64,000 bases of DNA from Cruorifilaria tuberocauda (lineage: Eukaryota > Nematoda > Chromadorea > Rhabditida > Onchocercidae): NCBI GenBank assembly GCA_013365365.1, contig JABVXU010000007.1, positions 434,001-498,000 of the forward strand, given 5' to 3'. The position numbers and the translations under genes were made by a program. The notes below the pieces were generated by a model. The model made no database searches. It saw only the letters and a list, made by a program, of their open reading frames with translations, and was not told where the DNA came from. This document shows, one piece after another, positions 55,201 through 64,000 of this stretch; within the stretch, counting starts at the first letter, position 1, and every line of letters starts with the position of its first letter.

Positions 55201-57643
55201 ATGATTTCACAATTATTTTTTAATTGTAGTAGTAGTACTTTACCGCAAAGCGAAGATATCCATCATTCGAGCAAGCCATCACCGTCAACCTGTGCTTCTC
55301 AAGAGGATGCTCGAAAAAGGGCTTTTTCCTTGGGCAGCAGTAAATCATGGTTTCAGTACGTTAAATTTCAGACTTATATGTATGGTAAATATATTTGGAT
55401 TCAAACAATATTCTGTTTATTTGAGGTTCATTGAATTAGAAAAAATTGAAATTTATCCATTAAATTGTGAGCGGAAGGTGTGTAATTTGCAGGAAACCGT
55501 TTCGAAAGCTATCTCGTGATTTTATGACACGGGCACATCGTATATCGAACACATCTCAAGCGAGTTCGTCAACGAGTTCAACCGGTTTGTCATTGGTCCA
55601 GCCGAACTCTTCTTTTTTACCCGCAACACCTCAAGCATACATTGCTAGTGATCCATATCCAATATCTCGTGGTAAGTTGCATCTGCTTCGTTTCATTTTT
55701 AGAAACAAACGAGAAACATGATATTTCCTTTCACATTTCGTTCTTTTTTACCGTTAATGTTATATTGCATGACCTTATTTCTGTTCACAATAAGTAAATC
55801 AGAGTAAGATCCATTAGGACTAGTCTATATTTTACTATTTAACTAAATTAGGACATTTCATTGTACATATATATGTCATTATACCATTTTCTATTCAGCA
55901 TAAATCAGGATGAACTATTTTGTGTTTACCCGCTATTTGTCCTGTTAAACTAATTATGTGGTTTTATTAAGTTCGGTTTAATTTTAAAGTCCGGAATGGG
56001 GCAATTTAGCTAATCAAATAAAAACTAGTGTAATACAAAAACTAAATGAAATTTTCAGTTAGTTAAATTAGATTAGGTTTACTTTTTCAGCAAACAGGTT
56101 TTGAGAATTAGATTCTTGATCATTATTTAATTTAACGCTTAATTATATTATCACATTACTCCTTTTATTATTACATCTTTATGAATTGTGTGAATTTCAG
56201 TTCGATCGGGAAGCATAGAATCAGGACTTTCGACCCCATATTCCAAACGTCATGTGAGTAATGATCTTGCAGGCGATCATGTCACGATGGATTTCGGTGG
56301 TGGTGGTTTATCACTCGGTAAATCAGCCAGTGGCTCATTACATAGTGTTGATAGTCCTTCAAGGTATATTCTTCTGTTTACTTATTGATTTTTGTAACAC
56401 ATAAAGTGTTCCATAGAGGAATATTGTGGAAATTATAAGCAGTCATATTTCGTTAAAAATATAAGGATACATAAAATGAATAACAACTGCTATAAGTAAC
56501 AAGTTATTTGATTTTTTAAATATATCTTTGCTTTCGCAGATCACGAACCTCATCGTTTGGTTGTGGACAACGGTGTTATGGATTGCGTGATACAAGCGAT
56601 ATCGTTGTGCATACTGCGGATCCAGAAACAGAATATACTTCAGCGCTTTCGTCACGACGTACATTTGAACGATGTAGGGAGCAAAGTTAGTTTATGACTA
56701 TTGTTTTTGTATGTAGCAATGGCTATGTCATTTTTTTGACATTATTAGGCAGAATAATGTTAAACGTCAAGTCTAAATTCGAAAAAACGGTATAGGAAAC
56801 AACAAGAAATATGAATTTGAACTATAAAAAAGGTTTTAGAAGTAGTGATATTTAACGTGTGATTCTCTTATTGGCATTTTTCATTCATTTTCTGTTATGC
56901 AAAGCGTCATACTCCAGTATTCTGAAATGCGAAATATTTTATTTATCATGTGTTTTTCATATTGCTATAAGGAAAAAAAAATATTTTTGATAACCAAGCT
57001 ATAGAGATTGGTAAACGTTGATGAATGTTAATTGTAAGAAAATTTGTCTACATGATATGAATTAGATTAAGATTGTCATTATGCTGGAAGTAATTTCAGT
57101 CAATAGCTCAGTACGCGTAGCAAATGAATTTGATGAAGCGGACGATTATGTTGTAAGAGATCCGGCAGATTCATCGGATTTTCATATCAGTTCACCGCGC
57201 GTTAATCATGAAGGACAACTGTGTACCAATAATTATTCGGATTCTCGTAGTTCACAGATTTTCGAAACGATACAAGAAACTTTATCAGGAAGATCCTCTC
57301 CTGCAAAGTTTGTTTAAACTTTCGTAGTTCCTAATACAATTTTGTTATTCAATTCAAAATAATGTCAAGTCTTTTCGATCTTTTAATAAGTGCGATTCAA
57401 TGAAAGTAAAACAAATTGTGATTTTTTAGAGATACCGATTCAGTTGGGAGTCAAGAAGAGCAAGAAGTTTGTGAAAAAATAGGCAGGAAGCCCGAAAACA
57501 ATAAATCCATCGAAAAAAAAATTTGCAAGGAAGGTGGTAATGATGGTAACAGTGAACGAGAACAAAAACAGATATTGAGTTCCGGCCCTGATTTAGAATT
57601 TGTTCCTATGGATGTAAGCCTCCATTTTATGTCAGTTAAATAA
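49281..57643 (+). CDS. ist-1: Insulin receptor substrate (PH + PTB adaptor)
   Basis: Nineteen exons join in phase: 49281-49367, 49641-49778, 50769-50940, 51293-51528, 51837-52024, 52383-52475, 52761-52913, 53237-53350, 53443-53578, 54028-54310, 54439-54534, 54808-54901, 55000-55101, 55230-55355, 55493-55671, 56201-56363, 56540-56685, 57100-57307 and 57430-57643, about 975 aa. Stop codons precede the ATG in frame. Residues about 15-125 form a PH domain (LKSGYVTAAFSPFKTKKVYY, ending SDEWYDMLMSAV). Residues about 140-272 form an IRS-type PTB domain (LGPHRLCFYHHTIIL, SGELWALCDCEEVAADVH). A long Ser-rich tail holds YxxM motifs for PI3K p85: YAPM (Tyr545) and YSSM (Tyr587), plus FVPM (Phe962). Such adaptors link the insulin/IGF receptor to PI3K signalling. 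The last exon may instead splice at GAT|GTAAGC (57613). Confidence 0.9.
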
Positions 57644-60028
57644 AATTAGCTAAATAAGTCTGAGGTGCATCAGAGCTGCAATTCTAACTGATAGAGGAAA
57701 AACAATCTGTCAGTGCAAAAGATGTTAAATCAAGAGAGCACTCTTTTTTATTATATTGTCTTATTTCCTAGTTTGATGTTTTTTCGGTATCATGATAATT
57801 AATAACTGAATTAATAATCTATAGGAAGAATAAGGTCCTCATGATTCAATCAAATTTTTTGCTCTAATTTTTTTACTTAATTTTTTGCACTAACTAATAT
57901 ATATTGCGTTCTAAAACGTTTCCAACAATTATAATTTAAGTATAAATTTGAACTAAAACAAAAACAAAGGTTATACAAGCCTCTTCATTTGAAAAGTTGC
58001 AAAAATAGCAGTGTTGTTTTGCAGCCATCTCAATGATATTTTGAAAAATCAAACAAATTGTTGCACAATGGAGAAGAGTTTTATTGGATAAATTTTGCAC
58101 GAATTTTTAGATGGAGTTTATCGTTTTTAAGTCAGTTCTTGAGGAAAATAAACATAATATCTCCTACCTTACATATAAATATGGTTTCAATTTTTTTTTA
58201 ATTCAAATTATTTCATTTTTGCGAGATTCTTTCTTATCTGTTCTGTGAACATGCAATTTTTTGTATTGTATTGGAAATTTGAAATGTGATCAGTGTTATC
58301 TAGCTGCTTACTTTTTATTACATTGACGATCTCAGAAAAATTTTTTCTCAATATCTCTTCTCAATATCCGTTCTTATTCAGTAGGTATTACCGAAATGTG
58401 ACATAAATGTTAGTTTAATTATTACTCATTTTTGGATGTGGTTATGCATGGAGCAAGATATAATTCAGTGAAACATTTTACCGGTTTTGATAAGTACTTC
58501 AACACAGTGCGCTATTAGGTTTTGAGAGATCTCATTTCATTGTTATACAGACTTATTCAAAGATTAGTTTAGTTAATAAAGCTTGAACCGTTGAAATTGT
58601 TAAATTAAATTTTGTTCTGTTCAATCATTGCTCTAAAACACATAGCTCTCATGTCCATTGTCCCTAATATGAAAGTATAAGTTGTCATTTGAAAGCCTGG
58701 CGTTAAAAGTCTTCTTCATTATCGTTTCGCAATCTCAGTTGAAATGCTTCAGTTGTCAGCGCTTCGTTCTACGATTTCTGCTACTTGTAAATCAGCTTAT
58801 TTTTGGAAGAACAAAATTCAATCTATTTGCATACCAAATGTATTTTTCGCTACTTCCTCTTTGTACAGTTTTTATCTGAGTTCTAATATCCTATATTGCG
58901 ACAAAAGCTTGTATCTCGGAGTGCTTTTCCCATTGTATTTATTTCAAAGCATTTCCACTAGAAAAAATTTGTTCCTTCATGATTTTTCTTGCTAATTGTT
59001 TTTATTTAAGTTTTTAATGACAAATGTTGCGTTTTTTCGTTGTTTTCTGAGACTGCATCAAAGTATTTTCGTTGTTATTTTTAATTTAATTGATTTTGAT
59101 CTGATTGAAATTTCTTAAAATTTATTTCTCTAAATTCGGTGTTATATGATCAATTCCACAAGAAAGTGATATAGTGGGGTTGACGTTGCTGACGTTTCAG
59201 GTTCCATTTTCGCTCATTGCAGTTTTTCCTTTTTTAGTTTTTTGTGTCGTTTAATTTTATTTGCTCTCAAAACGTGTCTGTAATTTTTGTACAACTTCAA
59301 TAAAAAATACGGATTTTACTCGTGAAGATTTTTACACTTTGACAGTGCGAGCATATTTTTATAAGAAGAAATAAAAAATGCAAAGTTTTAGATTTATAAT
59401 TTTTGAACTGGTAAGAAGCTGAATATCTGGAATAAATCATTTTTGTTTTATTTTAATTATCAAATACAATATCGGCCTATAAATAAAAAGTGTAAGTAGA
59501 CGTCATATTGAATTACTTCTATAAAGTGAAAAGTAAGAGTGTGAAGTGAAAGTTAAGTAACAGTTTTAGTTTCAAAAGCATTCCGTCATTGTTGTTAGCT
59601 GTTAAAATTTGATAGCAATTGTATAATGGTAGCAAAGTTTGCATATTTTGAGGAACGATTAATTCTAAAAATTTTGCTGTATAAAGAATCAAATAAAATT
59701 ATCTAGCAAATAATTGCTAACGTTTATGCTGTGGGGAACGGTTGCTTGATGTTATGTGCTACGGAAAGCGTAAAGAGGTTATTTTTAAATATTACCTGCA
59801 TTTTCCTGCTGAAATTAATTTTAAAACATAAAAAATACACGAATAAAATTAGTATTTAATCATGATAAGCATTTATTCATTTAATCACGATTTATTCATG
59901 ATAAGCAATGATTAGGAGTAAGATATTTTATTTATTATATTGTCATTTATTTATCATATTATTGGTCATTCATAATATTTATCATATCATAATTATCATT
60001 GGAACGGTTGAAGAGTGCTAGACAACAG
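57644..60028. other. IRS/PTP spacer (or large intron)
   Basis: IRS 3' UTR and the upstream region of the phosphatase gene. A candidate first coding exon of the phosphatase lies at 59378-59410: ATG plus ten codons, then a good donor CTG|GTAAGA in phase 0. The ORF at 58744-58995 has no splice support. Confidence 0.5.
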
Positions 60029-63000
60029 GCAATAAAGGCAAATTCCAATTTAACATCAAAAAGTATTGTTTCGAAAAGCGGTGATGATTTTTTGCGACGA
60101 GGACTGATTAAACCTGATCATCGAATTCGTCCTTCAAATATTCCGTAAGATTGATAAAACATGAAATTTAAATTTAGAAACAAGTAAATGAATGTTAAAA
60201 TTGATGAAACAAATATTGAGTAGAATTCAGTTTAATTTAGATCTAAAAATATCGTAAATGATTTTGATTTAGAAAGTTTTTAAATTAAGTTGCTCAATTA
60301 GGTTGATAAGTAAATATGATTAGAAATTTCTTACATTTTCTTCGATTACTACAATTGAGTGTAAATTTATTTTTTTATAGAAGACGAAGAACAGAAGCTA
60401 AAAAAGAAAAAACAATAAGTTCGGAAACGAAATCGGAAAGTGAAGAAGAAGATGGCAGTGAGAAATTACCCGAGGAAATTAACATCGATAATTTGGTTAG
60501 TCCATTTTACCCCAATTTGTAAGACCATTTGCCAATAATACCTTACATGATTATTCAGACAAAAAGAGTGTGCGTTAAGAATTTATCATCAAAAGTAATT
60601 AAAAGTTAAAAGTCATATAATTTGATCCATTGGCTAACAATTGCTATTTCATTTAAATGATATTACAAAACTTCTGTGTTCGAAATAATCTGAGCTTCGT
60701 TTTTCTTTCTTTGCTAAAATTTTTCAAATTTTAATCAATAAAACTTTATTATTACTAAACATTCGAGGTGACCGAATGGATTGATCATATGCTCAACAAA
60801 GGCATAAAAGGTTTAAATGATGAATTCATGGAAATATGCGCCAAAACGAAACCATCACCGGAAAATTATACTGTTTTCACGGCTAATCTAAATTCCGGTA
60901 AACTGTCTTATTTGGTTATTATTATTTTAAAAATGTTCGTATAAAGATAAACTTGAACACATTACGTAAGCTAGTTTTGATCTTAATTGATTCTCACTGC
61001 TATTCTGAAAACTAAAGCTTTTCCAAGTACAAAAAAATGCCATAATTTGCTGAAAACTGGAATTTTGGAAACCAAAGCTTGTTAATTTTTTTGAAATTTT
61101 CACGATAAAAAAGCGCTATTAAGGTCGGAATCGCTATCGAAATGTAGTTTGTTTGGATGAATCACGCGTAAGACTTAATAATCATCCAACTGGTAACGAT
61201 TATATTCACGCAAATTACGTCAGTACACCTTTTTCCGAACGACGTTTTATTTGCACTCAAGTCAGTTCATTCTTCACTGAAACAATAATTTGAAAAAAAA
61301 TTAAATTTAAACTTAAGTTGCTGAAAACCGAGCATAAATTTTTTCTTAAAAGAAATGAATGAAATTTGCACAGAATTGAAGGTTGGAAAATAGAATTTTT
61401 GGATTGATAATTTATTAAATCTTTGATCTCAGAATCTCTAAAAATAAAAATGAATCTGAAAATGAATCTCTGAAAATTTGCTGAGTAGTGATTACAAAGT
61501 ATCACGAAATTTTAGGCACCTTTGGATTCAACCATTTATGATTTTTGGTTTATGGTTATACAGGAAAAAGTGAAATATCTTATTATGCTAACAAATTTGG
61601 TCGAGAGAGGTGACATTAAATCAGCACTATACTTTCCATGGGATGCTAATCAAGCTATAAATTATAGTGGTATTACAGTAAAATGTCTTACAGTAAGTTT
61701 GAAATCTTTGAAATGTATAAATTTTATTTAATAACTTTTGGATGATTTTTTTTCTTTTTTTTACTTAAATCATTTCATACCACTTTGTTTCATTAATCTT
61801 TTTAAAACATTTCTTAATGCGGATTTGTGAGAAATTTTCAGTGCAAACAGCGTACGGATTTTGAATGCGAAATATGGGTGCGATCATTGATGATCAATGC
61901 TCCAGGTATGAGATCGATCATGGTGATACATTTTCATTGGATTGATTGGCCCGATCATGGAACTCCTAAATCTTACTCGTGCCCATTACATCTTTTTGAT
62001 ATGGTAACTTCTTGATAATACTTTATTCGCATCTTTTTTTTGTTTTAAAATAGGCTAAAATATTTCCAAATGTTTTGAAGTAATTTAATGAAGCTCCAAG
62101 TATTTTAAAGTAAAAGTTTTTTTAGATTATGTTGCTATTAAAAGTAAATACTAAACTGTATATGAAAAAAGAGTAATGGTTTTTTCTTTCTACTAATTAA
62201 ATCACAAAAGAACAACGTTTATTTCTTTGTATTTAAATTCAAAACTAAAAATTTTTAAATGTTACATATGTATTTTAAAATTTATCTTATCGCAATAAAA
62301 GCAAAGTATAGACTTGCACACTTTTTTTGCATTAAATTAAACAGCTAACAAAACTGTAGTGCTAACTTTTAATGCTACAAACAAAATTGTAATGTAAATA
62401 ATAAAATTGGAAATTTAAATATTAATTTAATTAACAGATAAGAACATCAACAACACCTATATTATTACACTGTTCTGCTGGTATCGGACGTACCGGTTGT
62501 CTAGTACTTATTGAATTGATTATTGAGAAATTAATGTACAAGCAAAATTGCTCTGACATGGGTCTCATGCTTACTGAATTACGAAAACAACGTGCTAATT
62601 CGATTCAGAATAATTTGGTAATTAATTTTAATTTTCAAAATTTTATTTTTCAAATTTAATTTTATTCATTTCATATATAATATTTTACTCGCATATTTTT
62701 GAAAGTTTATTTTTAAGTTTAAGTTAAAATTTTTTAAACTTTATTGAAGAAGCAAAAATATTAAAACATTGAATTATTGTTTAAAAAATATTTTTTTCTT
62801 CAACATGCTTTAATTTATTTGAAATTTTCACTTCTTTGGTGTGTTATAATATTAGATTAATGAATTTAATTTCATTCCTTTAATTAAAATATTTCAAGCT
62901 TTTTTTTCCTCTCTTTTATTTTTCTGAAATTAAAAACCGATCTATATTTTTGTCACTTATTGTATTATCGAGTAATTCATTCCAGAACAAATTTCTTTCA

Positions 63001-63600
63001 CTTTATTAGAGAAAAATGACGAGGAAATTACTTAACATAAATTAACATAGATTAACATAATTAACATAATAGTACATAATAATTAATATAATTCAATTAA
63101 TGATATCTTTGTTAACATTCTAAGCCACGCGATACTCCTATCTGTCACGTATACAAACGTGCTATTCTTGCAGCAATATCTTTACGTGCATCGTACTTTG
63201 CTACACTTTTTTTTATCAACTCGACAAGTCAAGGAAATGGAAGTGCATAAATTTATTGAAGATTATGATCAGTTCGTATTTGCTGGGTCGAATCAGCAAA
63301 AGAAATTTTTAGATCATCCATTTCAAGTACTCAATTTTTCAAATTTGCATAATTATTAAAATTTCTTAATAAATTCAAAATTTTATAAAACATAAAAAGA
63401 ACTAAAGCTAATAGTAAGTTGAAAATAACTGAAAGTTTTGGGTTGAACTTAAAAACAATGTTGCACTTGTAAGTATCTTTTTATTCGATAGATTTATGGC
63501 GTTAAAATTTGCAAAAAGATATGACTATGCCATACAATATTTAATTAATTATAAAATTTCATTTCAGCTAAAGTCACAGCGTGCGCATATCGAAGTTTGA
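60029..63600 (+). CDS. Classical non-receptor protein tyrosine phosphatase (5' exon uncertain)
   Basis: Nine exons join in phase: 60029-60144, 60381-60495, 60768-60897, 61124-61260, 61516-61692, 61842-62003, 62438-62617, 63174-63326 and 63568-63600, 400 visible residues ending at TGA. The start codon is missing from this chain. A small phase-compatible exon at 59378-59410 is one candidate; splicing from the IRS gene is another. After a basic then acidic N-terminal linker (PRRRTEAKKEK, SESEEEDGSE), the PTP domain shows all key elements: NRYRNVVCLDESRV (phosphotyrosine loop), DYIHANYV, the WPDHGTP loop (61947-61967), the P-loop HCSAGIGRTG (catalytic Cys codon 62471-62473) and the Q-loop (SIQNNLQYLYVH). 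It should be catalytically active and cytoplasmic. The style matches the large nematode PTP expansion. The C terminus ends HIEV, which could bind a PDZ domain. Confidence 0.92.
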
Positions 63601-63625
63601 AAATTTTGTAATTCCATATGATAGA

Positions 63626-63685
63626 ATAAAAGCAAGCAGATTTCTAATGTTTACTGATTGCATTATTTTTAAATTATCTAATAAA
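63626..63685 (+). promoter_or_regulatory. Polyadenylation signals of PTP gene
   Basis: AATAAA occurs at 63626-63631 and again at 63680-63685, 26 and 80 bases after the stop codon. Confidence 0.55.
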
Positions 63686-64000
63686 AAAAGCAAAATTTTG
63701 TCTGACTGATAAGAGTACAAGCTTTAACTGACTTCACTCTTTGCAATCAATAATAACTGTATAAAATCATAAATTAAGAATATTTATTTTACAGACTATG
63801 AAGAATTGTTATAATATAAAAGTGATAAGCCTTAACGCACACACACTTGAAATTACATAACTTCTTCCTAATATTATAAAATGTAATAATAAAGAAATTA
63901 GCTCAATGTGATATTAGATGTACCACAAAAATGATATCTGTGATAAAGCTTATTTAGATCTAAAGCATCATTTAACAAATGACATTGGATCTGATGATAT
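63686..64000. other. AT-rich flank
   Basis: Nothing recognisable downstream of the phosphatase gene up to the window edge. Confidence 0.6.

Noticed and set aside
58744..58995. 83-aa plus-strand ORF upstream of the phosphatase
   Set aside because: Hydrophobic and T-rich, no splice link to the phosphatase exons and no recognisable motif.

Overview
This window looks like nuclear DNA of a nematode. It is very AT-rich, and genes are split into many short exons (33 to 283 bases) joined at GT/AG sites. Several start codons lie 5 to 15 bases after a good 3' splice acceptor, as expected for spliced-leader trans-splicing. One gene belongs to the nematode-type trypsin-like family PF03761/DUF316. A clade III (filarial-type) genome is my guess from base composition, not something I can prove.

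Layout. 1-4133 (-): 3' part of a coiled-coil protein gene, tentatively syntaphilin/syntabulin-like, running off the left edge. 6961-9885 (-): complete NKAP orthologue. 9.9-14.66 kb: repeat-rich intergenic DNA with two kinds of tandem repeat and a TIR-bounded element holding an exon-like ORF. 14683-16044 (+): three-exon gene of unknown function. 16458-22108 (-): complete eleven-exon BUB1/MAD3-family gene whose kinase domain has lost catalytic residues. 22237-27536 (+): trypsin-like (S1/PF03761) protein that has lost the catalytic His and Ser, divergent from the previous gene across 128 bp. 28793-30768 (-): multi-pass membrane protein of unknown family. 30.8-49.28 kb: about 18 kb with almost no convincing coding sequence, but with GA tracts, a GC-rich promoter-like island, a CA-rich minisatellite, a TG-rich partner 1.5 kb away and one orphan terminal exon. 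49281-57643 (+): insulin receptor substrate orthologue (ist-1 type: PH, PTB and YxxM motifs). About 60029-63600 (+): classical protein tyrosine phosphatase with an intact active site, in tandem with the IRS gene.

Gene models were rebuilt by hand from splice sites with reading phase checked at each junction. NKAP, BUB1-like, membrane protein, IRS and PTP (from its second exon) close in phase throughout. The least certain parts are the 5' ends of the coiled-coil, protease-like and PTP genes. The most interesting items are the compact BUB1/MAD3 pseudokinase, the pseudoprotease next to it, and the tandem IRS/PTP arrangement.
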